A DNA stretch of 64,000 nt from Eggerthella lenta DSM 2243 (GTDB lineage Bacteria; Actinomycetota; Coriobacteriia; Coriobacteriales; Eggerthellaceae), in the NCBI RefSeq assembly GCF_000024265.1, contig NC_013204.1, forward strand, positions 2,980,501 to 3,044,500, in the 5' to 3' direction. Position numbers and translations under genes: made by a program. Positions 57,236 to 64,000 of this stretch are shown here, piece by piece (the first letter of the stretch is position 1; every line of letters starts with the position of its first letter). The notes beneath the pieces were generated by a model, which ran no database searches, was not told where the DNA came from, and saw only the letters and a program-made list of their open reading frames with translations.

Positions 57236-57758
57236 CGTCATCCAATCCAAGCTGCTCGAGATTCAAAACGCCCTCAAGGTCGAGAAGGGGCATTACAGCG
57301 ACTACGGCGAGTATTACTACCGGAACAAGGAAGACATACTCGAAGCCGCCAAGCCGCTGTGCCACGAGAAGGGATGCATCATCACATGCGACGACGACGT
57401 TCGACTGCTTGAAAACGGATGGGTGTACGTCGTCACGACCGCACGCCTCACTGACGTGGAGAGCGGCGAGAGCGAGGAGCGCCACGGATGGGCGCGCGAG
57501 GTCGCGGAGAAGACGAAGATGGACCCGTCGCAGATAACCGGAGCTGCATCGTCCTACGCAGGGAAGCGCGCCCTCGGGAACCTGTTCGCGCTCGACGATT
57601 CGACCGACGCGGACGGCCAGGGGGCGAAGCAGGAGCCTCCGGCGAGCGGCCCGTTCCTCGCCCGCTGCCGGAGCTGCGGCACCCGCATGCAGTTCTTCAA
57701 CCCGGAGCAGATGCGCACGTACCGCTGCTGCCCTAACCCCGACTACGAGGTGGAGTGA
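57225..57758 (+). CDS. ERF-family single-strand annealing protein
   Basis: A 177-residue annealing protein of the ERF/Rad52-like phage class: MTGSVIQSKLLEIQNALKVE, GHYSDYGEYYYRNKEDILEA, ERHGWAREVAEKTKMDPSQI and TGAASSYAGKRALGNLFALD. A C-terminal zinc knot has CRSCGTRMQFFNPEQMRTYR then CC. The ATG at 57225 is preferred, with GGGGGGT 8 nt upstream; an in-frame GTG is at 57216. It overlaps the previous stop by 11 bp. It works with SSB and RusA in phage recombination. Confidence 0.85.
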   Translation: MTGSVIQSKLLEIQNALKVEKGHYSDYGEYYYRNKEDILEAAKPLCHEKGCIITCDDDVRLLENGWVYVVTTARLTDVESGESEERHGWAREVAEKTKMDPSQITGAASSYAGKRALGNLFALDDSTDADGQGAKQEPPASGPFLARCRSCGTRMQFFNPEQMRTYRCCPNPDYEVE

Positions 57759-58105
57759 TGCAGGAGCTTTACGCGCAGCTCGACGAGCTGACCGACGCCC
57801 TCATGCGCGAGCTTGATACGTGCAAGACGAGCGGTTGCCAGTACGCCGAGAACGAGGCCGAATACCGCAAGGCCCTGCGCATCGAGATCCTTGCGGAACG
57901 CGACAAGCGAACGCCCGTGACCATCATCAGCGACGTTTGCCGAGGCAAGCCCGAGATAGCCGCGCTCAAGCAGCGGCGCGACTGCTCGGAGGCGATCTAC
58001 AAGGCGTCGCAAGAGGCGATCAACGTATACAAGCTGCGCATGAGGATGCTCGACGCGCAGATCAGCCGCATATGGAGCAGCGGCGGACAAGGAGGAGCGG
58101 CATGA
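57755..58105 (+). CDS. phage protein, unknown, helical
   Basis: A 116-residue helical protein with a CKTSGCQYAENEAEYRKALR segment and a basic C-terminus (YKLRMRMLDAQISRIW). It overlaps ERF and SSB by 4 bp each. Position between them suggests a recombination accessory. Confidence 0.65.
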   Translation: MMQELYAQLDELTDALMRELDTCKTSGCQYAENEAEYRKALRIEILAERDKRTPVTIISDVCRGKPEIAALKQRRDCSEAIYKASQEAINVYKLRMRMLDAQISRIWSSGGQGGAA

Positions 58106-58608
58106 AGGACTTCGTGATGGACGGCTACGTGTGCAAGGGCGTCGAGGTGCGCAGCACGCAGGCCGGGAAGCTGGTGACCAAGTTCACCCTCAACTCGCCG
58201 GACTACAACCGCAGCACGCAGCAGAGCGAGCCGGCCTTCTTCCGGTGCGAATACTGGCACAACGGCCAGAACGACCCAAAGGCGGCGAACATCGTCGAGG
58301 GTGCCGTGCTGCTCGTCTGGGGTTCCATGCGCTTCGACCAGTACACCGACAAAGCAGGAAACAAGCGCAGCGAGACGGCATTCAAGGTGCGCGAGATCGG
58401 GCTTATCAAGCCTCCTGCGAGGCCGCAGCAGCCGCAGTACGCGCCGCAGCCGACACAACAGGCGTACGCGCCGCAATACGCGCCGCAGCCGGCCCCTGCG
58501 CCCGTCCAGCAGCCCGCAGCGGCCTACCAGCAGCCCGCGCCCGTCGCCGTCCCGCCGCAGGCCGTCCAAGTTCCCATGTCGGTGTACGACGAAGATATCC
58601 CCTTCTAG
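58102..58608 (+). CDS. ssb: single-stranded DNA-binding protein
   Basis: A 168-residue SSB: OB-fold residues 1-105 (GKLVTKFTLNSPDYN; FFRCEYWHNGQ), a Gln/Pro/Ala-rich linker, and the acidic tip DEDIPF that docks partner proteins. The ATG at 58102 overlaps the previous stop. Phage version of the host protein. Confidence 0.9.
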   Translation: MKDFVMDGYVCKGVEVRSTQAGKLVTKFTLNSPDYNRSTQQSEPAFFRCEYWHNGQNDPKAANIVEGAVLLVWGSMRFDQYTDKAGNKRSETAFKVREIGLIKPPARPQQPQYAPQPTQQAYAPQYAPQPAPAPVQQPAAAYQQPAPVAVPPQAVQVPMSVYDEDIPF

Positions 58609-58618
58609 GCGTCAGACC

Positions 58619-59314
58619 ATGGGTTTCTATTTTCAAGATGACTTTTGGGAGGCGTGCAGCGAGCTGCCGAAAAAGGACAGGGACGCCGCAGCGGCGGCAA
58701 TCGTCGCCTACTACTTCGACCCCGACGAGAAGCCGAGCATCAAAGGAGCATCAAAGGCCGTGTTCATCGCGTTTCGCGAGCGCATCGACCTATCGCGCAA
58801 ACGCTCGAACGCGGGCAAATCAAAGCCCGATCAAAACGACGATCAAACGAAGGATCAAAGCAGAATCAAACCGAAAGCAACAGGCGATCAAAGCGGCAAT
58901 CAAAACCGCGATGGCTCCAATGTCAAACCGGACGGTCACCTATTAAAGGGGGAGAGTGAGAGGGAGAAAGACCTTAAGGAACCCCCCTTACCCCCCTTGG
59001 ACGAGTGCGACAACGAGGCGGCGGCATTCGCCGTCGAAGCCCTCGCTGCCTTCAACGCCATCACCGGGCAGGACGTGCGCGACATGCCCGGTGACGCGTG
59101 GTGCGGCCTTCGCCGCGTGTTCGACGCAGGCCGCACCATCGACGACGTGAAAGCCGTCATCGAGAAGAAGAACGCCGAATGGAAGGACGACAAGAGGATG
59201 GCGCGTTTCGTGAGGCCGTCCACCCTGTTCGGCGACAAGTTCGACGAATACCTCAACCAGAAGGACGAAGGAGGTTCGAGTGCAGAAACTAGCGAATATG
59301 CTGCGACGTTCTGA
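58619..59314 (+). CDS. phage replisome organiser-type protein
   Basis: A 231-residue protein. The N-terminus (MGFYFQDDFWEACSELPKKD) is of the DUF6291 type, a Lys/Asp/Gln-rich linker follows (QNDDQTKDQSRIKPKATGDQ), and the C-terminus matches the conserved phage C-terminal domain (FNAITGQDVRDMPGDAWCGL; VIEKKNAEWKDDKRMARFVR; PSTLFGDKFDEYLNQ). It would bind the origin and recruit the DnaC-like loader encoded next. Confidence 0.8.
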   Translation: MGFYFQDDFWEACSELPKKDRDAAAAAIVAYYFDPDEKPSIKGASKAVFIAFRERIDLSRKRSNAGKSKPDQNDDQTKDQSRIKPKATGDQSGNQNRDGSNVKPDGHLLKGESEREKDLKEPPLPPLDECDNEAAAFAVEALAAFNAITGQDVRDMPGDAWCGLRRVFDAGRTIDDVKAVIEKKNAEWKDDKRMARFVRPSTLFGDKFDEYLNQKDEGGSSAETSEYAATF

Positions 59315-59978
59315 TCGCCGCAGCCTTGAGAAGGTAATGAAAATGCCCGCGCTCACCGACGAGCAGAGGGCGGAGATCGACCGCGAGGCGAAGGAGGCGG
59401 CAAGGCGTGAGCACGTGCGCGTCGCCAGGCAGAGGATCGCGAGCGCGCACATCCCTCCGCTGTACGCATCCGCATCGCTCGAAGACTGCCACCCTGCGGT
59501 CGCGGAGTACGCCAGCGAGGTCGCGGAAGGCGGCACGGGCTGGCTCCTGCTCACAGGCCGCAACGGGCGCGGAAAGACGCACCAGGCTTGCGCTGCGCTG
59601 CTCCACCTCGCCAAGACGCACCGCGTGGAGTTCGCGACGATGCAGGGAATTCTCGACGAGTGCAAGCAGACGTTCGGACGGCCGGAGAGCGAGGAGGACG
59701 TGAAGGCGCATTACCGCAACGTGCCGGTGCTCGTGCTCGACGACCTCGGCAAGGAGAACCCCACGGACTACTCGCTGCCCATCATCTTCGACATTGTGGA
59801 CAGGCGGTATACGCGCCTCAAGCCGACGATCATAACCACGAACATGAACGCCGCCCAGCTCTTGGCGCACATGTCAACGAAGGGCGACCGCACCATGGCC
59901 GAATCGGTCGTTTCGAGGCTCGTGACCGCCCGCGTTGTCGAGATCACCGGGCCGGATCGGAGGCTTCGCAATGCCTGA
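59280..59978 (+). CDS. DnaC-like helicase loader ATPase
   Basis: A 232-residue ATPase of the DnaC/IstB type. Walker A GRNGRGKTH (~residue 92), Walker B VLVLDDLGKENPT, sensor TIITTNMNAAQLL, and the C-terminal VVSRLVTARVVEITG. It starts at GTG with GGAGG upstream, overlapping the organiser gene by 35 bp. It loads the helicase at the phage origin. Confidence 0.86.
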   Translation: MQKLANMLRRSDRRSLEKVMKMPALTDEQRAEIDREAKEAARREHVRVARQRIASAHIPPLYASASLEDCHPAVAEYASEVAEGGTGWLLLTGRNGRGKTHQACAALLHLAKTHRVEFATMQGILDECKQTFGRPESEEDVKAHYRNVPVLVLDDLGKENPTDYSLPIIFDIVDRRYTRLKPTIITTNMNAAQLLAHMSTKGDRTMAESVVSRLVTARVVEITGPDRRLRNA

Positions 59979-60684
59979 ATTCGAGGTGATAGCGGGCGAC
60001 ATGTTCGACGTGATCGGGCGCGTCGAGCCGGCTTCTTGCCGGTGCGTGCTCATTGATCCGCCCTACATGATCGGCACGCAGAGCGTCCACCGCGACAACA
60101 TGATCGACCCGTGGGCCGACCTCATGAACGGCGCGAGGTTCTACCGCGAGGTCATCGACGCGGTGCGGCCGAAGCTCACCAAGGACGGGGCCATGTGGCT
60201 GTTCATGAACTGGCGAGGCCTGCCGGGAATCTACAAAGCGTCATGTGATGCGAAGTGGCTCCCCGCCTCGTGCATGGTGTGGTCGAAGGACTGGCCCGGA
60301 ACCGGCGACCCGCTGCGGGCGTCGCATGAGCTATGCCTTCTCTACACCTGCGATGGCTTCAAACGGCCGAACGCCAAGACGCTCGACGTGCAGACGTTCA
60401 AGCTGGTTCCCACCGCCCACCGCGTGCACAGCGCGCAGAAGCCCGTCCCCCTGCTGCGCATGATGCTCGACTTCACGACCGCGCGAGGCGACAAGGTGCT
60501 TGATTGCTTCTGCGGCTCCGGCTCCACGGGCGTCGCCGCCGTCTCTATGGGCCGTAGGTTCGTCGGCATCGAGGCGAACGCGGCCATCGCGGAGGTCGCG
60601 AGGAGGCGCATCGAGGGCGAGGCTTCGCAAGGTCAGTTGTTCGTTACGTCAGAGGAAGGCAAACGTGGAAACATCGAGCGATAA
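59971..60684 (+). CDS. DNA methyltransferase (N4/N6 type), phage copy 1
   Basis: A 237-residue amino-methyltransferase. Catalytic LIDPPYMIG near the N-terminus and the SAM-binding CFCGSGSTGVAA near the C-terminus, i.e. the beta-class order. A conserved AHRVHSAQKPVPLLR precedes the SAM motif. No restriction partner is adjacent. It overlaps the DnaC-like gene by 8 bp. Likely protects phage DNA from host restriction. Confidence 0.85.
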   Translation: MPEFEVIAGDMFDVIGRVEPASCRCVLIDPPYMIGTQSVHRDNMIDPWADLMNGARFYREVIDAVRPKLTKDGAMWLFMNWRGLPGIYKASCDAKWLPASCMVWSKDWPGTGDPLRASHELCLLYTCDGFKRPNAKTLDVQTFKLVPTAHRVHSAQKPVPLLRMMLDFTTARGDKVLDCFCGSGSTGVAAVSMGRRFVGIEANAAIAEVARRRIEGEASQGQLFVTSEEGKRGNIER

Positions 60685-61462
60685 CACGATCAGGAACGTG
60701 GACGCATTAGCGGGGCTTCGGGAGCTTGAGAGCGATTCATGCGACGCGCTTCTCACAGACCCGCCCTATTCGTCCGGCGGCATGTTCCGAGGGGACCGCG
60801 CCGGCAAAACATCGAAGAAGTACCAGAGTACGGGCGTCATCGACGTCAAGCCGGAGTTCTACGGCGACAACCGCGACCAGTTGAGCTTCATGCACTGGTG
60901 CGCCATGTGGCTTTCCGAATGCCACCGCGTTTTGAAGCAGGGATCGGTGGCGATGGTTTTCACCGACTGGCGGCAGATCGCGGCGACGGTGAACGCCTTG
61001 CAGATGGGCGGGTTCATCTACCGAGGCGTCTTCTCATGGATAAAGCCTGCCGCGAGGCCGCAGAAGGGCCGTTTCACCTCGAACGCCGAATACTGCGTTT
61101 GGGGAAGCAAGGGGCCTATGCCGTCAGATGGCTGCTGCATCAAAGGCTACTTCGAGAAAAGCCCGGAACCTACGGCGAAGCGCATCCATTCCACGCAGAA
61201 GCCGGTCGAGCTTCTCGAGCACCTTCTCAAGATCACACCCGAAGGATGCACGGTGCTCGATCCGTTCATGGGTTCAGGCTCCACCGCTATTGCAGCGATA
61301 AGAACGGGCAGGTCATTCATCGGGTTTGAAATGAGCGAGGAGTATTGCCATCTGGCGAACGGCCGGGTATCGGCGGAGCTTTCCCAAGAAACGCTCTTCA
61401 ATGAAGGGGGGGGGGCAGATAGATGGCTAAGACGACTTTGCCGCCGATTTGGTGGCCGTTGA
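60665..61462 (+). CDS. DNA methyltransferase (N4/N6 type), phage copy 2, with G10 tract
   Basis: A ~265-residue beta-class methyltransferase: LLTDPPYSSGG, HSTQKPVELLEHLLKITPEG and VLDPFMGSGSTAIAA. Starts at GTG 60665 with GAGGAAGG upstream, overlapping copy 1 by 20 bp. Near its 3' end lies a run of ten G (61406-61415). With ten G the frame continues GADRWLRRLCRRFGGR into the next gene; with nine it would end at EGGGQIDG, close to the usual C-terminus. So the C-terminus is frame-dependent. Confidence 0.85.
   Translation: METSSDNTIRNVDALAGLRELESDSCDALLTDPPYSSGGMFRGDRAGKTSKKYQSTGVIDVKPEFYGDNRDQLSFMHWCAMWLSECHRVLKQGSVAMVFTDWRQIAATVNALQMGGFIYRGVFSWIKPAARPQKGRFTSNAEYCVWGSKGPMPSDGCCIKGYFEKSPEPTAKRIHSTQKPVELLEHLLKITPEGCTVLDPFMGSGSTAIAAIRTGRSFIGFEMSEEYCHLANGRVSAELSQETLFNEGGGADRWLRRLCRRFGGR
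61406..61415 (+). repeat. G10 homopolymer
   Basis: Ten consecutive G in the 3' end of methyltransferase copy 2 and 7 nt before the HNH ATG, where it also acts as the ribosome-binding site. Prone to slippage. Confidence 0.9.
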
Positions 61463-61857
61463 TGGACGCGCCGACCATCCGCCTCGAACGTTGCCCGATC
61501 TGCGGGCGAACGCAACCGCTCAACTCGCACCACATCGTCAAGCGTTCGGCCGGCGAGCTGTTCGACGCCCACGGTCGCAAGCGCAAGAAGCCCGAGATCA
61601 CGCTGTGCGGCTTCGGCAACAACCTGCGCGACGCGGACGGCCGGTATTACTGCCACGGCCTCGCGCACCACGAAATGCTGCATTTCCGCTGGGTGCCGAC
61701 CTACGAGGCAATTGGATCGACGTACCCGAAACTCGACGGCGGGCACCTCGAATACCTGCTGACCGACGAACCGACGAAGTACGACGCCGCCCTCAAAATG
61801 GACGGGTGGCAGAGGGTGAAGACCGACTGGCAGAACGCGGAACTATGGGTGTGCTAG
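61423..61857 (+). CDS. HNH-type protein
   Basis: A 144-residue protein with CPICG and NSHHIVKRSAG, a downstream CGFGNN and HEMLHFRW. The layout CxxC ... HH ... N ... H is that of HNH nucleases. It begins 7 nt after the G10 tract, which serves as its Shine-Dalgarno, and overlaps the end of the long frame of methyltransferase 2. Confidence 0.72.
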   Translation: MAKTTLPPIWWPLMDAPTIRLERCPICGRTQPLNSHHIVKRSAGELFDAHGRKRKKPEITLCGFGNNLRDADGRYYCHGLAHHEMLHFRWVPTYEAIGSTYPKLDGGHLEYLLTDEPTKYDAALKMDGWQRVKTDWQNAELWVC

Positions 61858-62066
61858 ACCGCTTCGGAGGGCCGCAGGCGTGGGATATCAACTGCGCCAC
61901 GCAGGACGCCGCGCTCGCGGCCCTCAAGCACGCGAACCCCGGATGCGGGACGTGCGAGTACGGAATCGTCTGCCCGGATTGCGGGCTGGCGTACTGCAAG
62001 GAAACCGACGAGTGGGGCGACAACTTCGCCCCGCCATGCGAATACGAGGGATGGCAGGAGAAATGA
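61845..62066 (+). CDS. small zinc-binding phage protein
   Basis: A 73-residue protein with six or more cysteines (PGCGTCEYGIVCPDCGLAYC) fit for zinc. It overlaps the HNH stop by 13 bp and the next ATG by 4 bp. Function unknown. Confidence 0.6.
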   Translation: MGVLDRFGGPQAWDINCATQDAALAALKHANPGCGTCEYGIVCPDCGLAYCKETDEWGDNFAPPCEYEGWQEK

Positions 62067-62524
62067 CCAAGGAGAAAGAGGCGTTCTGCGGAAAAGGCGG
62101 CGTTGCCTTTTCGAGCGAGAGGCACTATTGGGAAACGCCGCAAGATCTGTTCGACACGCTCGACAACGAGTTTCACTTCACGCTCGACCCGGCAAGCACG
62201 GACGAAAACGCGAAGTGCGAGAAGCATTACACGATAGAAGACGACGGGCTATGCCAGTCATGGGCAGGCGAGCGCGTTTTCTGCAATCCTCCATACGGGA
62301 GAGAGCTATCGAAATGGGTGAAAAAAGCCCATGCCGAAGTCGCCCTTAACCCCGGAACCGTCGTCGTCATGCTGATACCAGCCCGCACAGACACAACGTA
62401 TTTTCACGACTACATCTATCACAAGGCGGAGGTCCGTTTCATCCGCGGTCGCTTGCGGTTCTGTATTCAAGGCAAAGCCAAGGATGCGGCCCCGTTCCCC
62501 TCGATGGTGGTGGTGTTCCGATGA
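62063..62524 (+). CDS. phage Dam-type adenine methyltransferase
   Basis: A 153-residue enzyme of the phage N6-adenine methyltransferase (Dam) type: WETPQDLFDTLDNEFHFTLD, the catalytic VFCNPPYGRELSKWV and VVMLIPARTDTTYFHDYI. The third methyltransferase in 2.6 kb. Shorter than cellular Dam, normal for this phage family. The alternative is a degradative DNA-binding relic, but all motifs are intact. Confidence 0.83.
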   Translation: MTKEKEAFCGKGGVAFSSERHYWETPQDLFDTLDNEFHFTLDPASTDENAKCEKHYTIEDDGLCQSWAGERVFCNPPYGRELSKWVKKAHAEVALNPGTVVVMLIPARTDTTYFHDYIYHKAEVRFIRGRLRFCIQGKAKDAAPFPSMVVVFR

Positions 62525-62865
62525 CGCGACCCGTGCTGTACGTCTCCGGCCCCGTCACCGGCATGCCCGACGACAACCGCGAGGCGTTCGAGGCCGCAGC
62601 CGACGAGCTGGCGGCGTGCGGCTACATCGTCCGCATACCGCACTGGGACGTGCGGCCCGGAGAGAAGTGGCCGGCGGCGATGCGGATCACCCTCATGGCG
62701 ATCATCGCGCAGGCCGACGGCCTCGCGATGCTCGACGGATGGGAGCGCAGCGAGGGCGCGCAGCTTGAGGCCCACGTGGCCCGCAGCCTCATGATGCCCG
62801 TTAAGACCGTCAGCCAGTGGGCCGCTAGGATGCCAGCGAAGAGAGGACGGAAAACATGCAAGTAG
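62521..62865 (+). CDS. DUF4406 family protein
   Basis: A 114-residue protein starting LYVSGPVTGMPDDNREAFEA, the signature of the DUF4406 / nucleoside deoxyribosyltransferase-like fold, with DGLAMLDGWERSEGAQLEA. Possibly acts on nucleotides. Coupled by ATGA to the Dam gene. Confidence 0.78.
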   Translation: MTRPVLYVSGPVTGMPDDNREAFEAAADELAACGYIVRIPHWDVRPGEKWPAAMRITLMAIIAQADGLAMLDGWERSEGAQLEAHVARSLMMPVKTVSQWAARMPAKRGRKTCK

Positions 62866-63131
62866 CAACGCCTTGGCAATGGCAGTTCCCGCCGTGCTCG
62901 AAATGGATACCGAAGAACGGACGTATGCGGCGCGACCAAGCATTGAAAATCATCGAGGAAGCAGAAGAGGTGATGAAGGCTCAAAGGGTCGGTGATCCCC
63001 TCTACGCAATGGAGCTTATGGACGTCATCAACGCCTGCGAAACCGCGTTGCGAGAAGTGCCGGAAGACACACTCGACAGCATCAAGCGCGCAACCATACG
63101 CAAGAACGAAGAGCGAGGGTACTACGAATGA
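62856..63131 (+). CDS. MazG-like nucleotide pyrophosphohydrolase
   Basis: A 91-residue helical protein: ALKIIEEAEEVMKAQ and YAMELMDVINACETAL give the EExxE ... ExxD metal pattern of all-alpha NTP pyrophosphatases. Such phage enzymes sanitise nucleotide pools or lower (p)ppGpp. Overlaps both neighbours. Activity inferred. Confidence 0.65.
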   Translation: MQVATPWQWQFPPCSKWIPKNGRMRRDQALKIIEEAEEVMKAQRVGDPLYAMELMDVINACETALREVPEDTLDSIKRATIRKNEERGYYE

Positions 63132-63331
63132 GCGCGACGTGGCATGACATAGCGAAGGAGGAACCGCCGGCGGGGATCCTCGTGCTTTGCCAAGGCGCGC
63201 ACGGCGAGCTGTTCCTCGGCGTCCACGTCGGCCTCGGATACTTCGCCGTTCCGAACAGCCGAGGCGGACGCATAGCCGTCGCATGGCACGAACTACCCGA
63301 ACCATACTTACCTAAGGAGAAAACGCTATGA
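63128..63331 (+). CDS. DUF551 family protein
   Basis: A 67-residue protein: WHDIAKEEPPAGILVLCQGA and VAWHELPEPYLPKEKTL, the usual DUF551 start and end. Common in phages; function unknown. Confidence 0.75.
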   Translation: MSATWHDIAKEEPPAGILVLCQGAHGELFLGVHVGLGYFAVPNSRGGRIAVAWHELPEPYLPKEKTL

Positions 63332-64000
63332 ACGATTTGAAGATATACGCGCAAAACCTCGAATCAGCCGCGATGGAGCAGATCGAGACGCTCGCGAACG
63401 CGCCGGCGTTCGAGGGCGCGAAGATTCGCATCATGCCCGATGCTCACGCTGGCGCGGGCTGCGTCATCGGCTTCACGGCAAACCTCGGGGATAAGGTGGT
63501 GCCCAACCTCGTGGGCGTCGATATCGGATGCGGGATGCTGACTTCGCGCATCGAATTCATCGAGGAATGCCACCTCGACGAGTTCGACGAGGTGGTGAAG
63601 AAGAGCGTGCCGTCAGGATTCGCCGTGCACAACGTCCAGACGTGCGACATTGACGCGATGGGGCTTCTATGCCGCAACGAGCTGCAGAACGTCGCACGCC
63701 TTGAGCGCAGCATGGGGACGCTTGGAGGCGGGAACCACTTCGTCGAGATCGACGCCGCCGGCAACGGCGACGCGTACCTCGTCGTGCACTCCGGCTCCCG
63801 AAACCTCGGACTGCAAGTCGCCAACATCTACCAGCGAATGGCCGTCGAGACGTGCAAGGAGCCGACGCCGAAGGGCCTCGAATACCTCACCGGTGAGCTT
63901 CGCGACGCCTACCTCCACGATATGCACCTGTGCGAGCGATGGGCGGGGCTGAACCGAGAGGCGATGATGCACGCAATATACCGCGAGGCTCGATTGGGCG
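63328..64000 (+). CDS. rtcB: RtcB family RNA ligase, partial (runs off window)
   Basis: RNA-splicing/repair ligase that joins 2',3'-cyclic phosphate to 5'-OH ends with GTP and Mn2+. 224 codons are visible from the ATG at 63328 (ATGA overlap with DUF551). Metal-site motifs present are MPDAHAGAGCVIGFT, VGVDIGCGM (metal cysteine), GTLGGGNHFVEID and VVHSGSRNLG. The C-terminal guanylylation histidine (SHGAGR-type) lies beyond the window. An RtcB in a phage early operon suggests repair of tRNA or other RNA cut by host defence nucleases. Confidence 0.9.
   Translation, partial: MNDLKIYAQNLESAAMEQIETLANAPAFEGAKIRIMPDAHAGAGCVIGFTANLGDKVVPNLVGVDIGCGMLTSRIEFIEECHLDEFDEVVKKSVPSGFAVHNVQTCDIDAMGLLCRNELQNVARLERSMGTLGGGNHFVEIDAAGNGDAYLVVHSGSRNLGLQVANIYQRMAVETCKEPTPKGLEYLTGELRDAYLHDMHLCERWAGLNREAMMHAIYREARLG

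Noticed and set aside
1-64000. CRISPR array
   Set aside because: No regularly spaced direct repeats of 24-40 bp with unique spacers were seen; the repeats found are palindromic or inverted.

Overview
The window looks like a chromosome segment of a high-GC, strictly anaerobic actinobacterium of the Eggerthellaceae (Eggerthella lenta or a close relative; inferred from gene content and protein character, not from a marker gene). Pointers are an oxygen-independent ribonucleotide reductase (nrdDG), ammonia-forming nitrite respiration (nrfA, nrfH), a System I-type cytochrome c maturation cluster with a CxxxY-type CcmE, and many lipoproteins. Nearly all chromosomal genes up to 49.7 kb lie on the minus strand; the exceptions are a 6S RNA, two small XRE genes, a possible small peptide, three repeated small-RNA loci and a 2-hydroxyacid dehydrogenase.

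Layout. 1-6.0 kb: aroC-aroK-aroB and aroE of the shikimate pathway, then yqeG, mltG and ruvX. 6.0-13.0 kb: an intergenic stretch with repeats, alaS, an AI-2E-type transporter, a DUF948 protein and rarA. 13.2 kb: a probable 6S RNA, followed by two tandem XRE genes (the second frameshifted) and a PAS-GAF-GGDEF cyclase split by an in-frame TGA. 15.9-22 kb: the phosphate regulon pstSCAB with a PhoB/PhoR-like two-component pair; the same direct-repeat motif lies upstream of pstS and of the regulator. 22.3-29.2 kb: a small hydrophobic peptide, a DUF2804 protein, MscS, nrdDG with two NrdR-like boxes, and a homocysteine methyltransferase-like protein.

29.2-31.6 kb is a gene-free 2.3-kb region and the most unusual part of the window. 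It holds three copies of a ~132-nt structured RNA with aligned promoters, compensatory stem changes and C-rich loops resembling the 16S anti-Shine-Dalgarno. It also holds four inverted-repeat elements and a cluster of parS-like sites. The third RNA copy ends 17 nt before a dehydrogenase gene.

32.6-49.7 kb: a solute-binding lipoprotein fused to a 5'-nucleotidase C-terminal-like domain, a dCache-GGDEF-EAL protein, galU, the ccm genes, nrfH and nrfA, an ABC exporter (FtsX-type) and an XRE membrane protein.

49.9 kb to the right edge: an integrated phage-like element. It begins with a tRNA-like remnant and a broken ORF6N gene. A large serine recombinase and a repressor lie on the minus strand. 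A divergent early/replication module follows on the plus strand: Cro-like protein, RusA, DUF1351, ERF annealing protein, SSB, replication organiser, DnaC-like ATPase, three DNA methyltransferases, HNH, MazG-like and RtcB. It runs off the window without structural genes being seen. Repressor operators (ACAG-N4-CTGT type) lie between the repressor and the early promoter.
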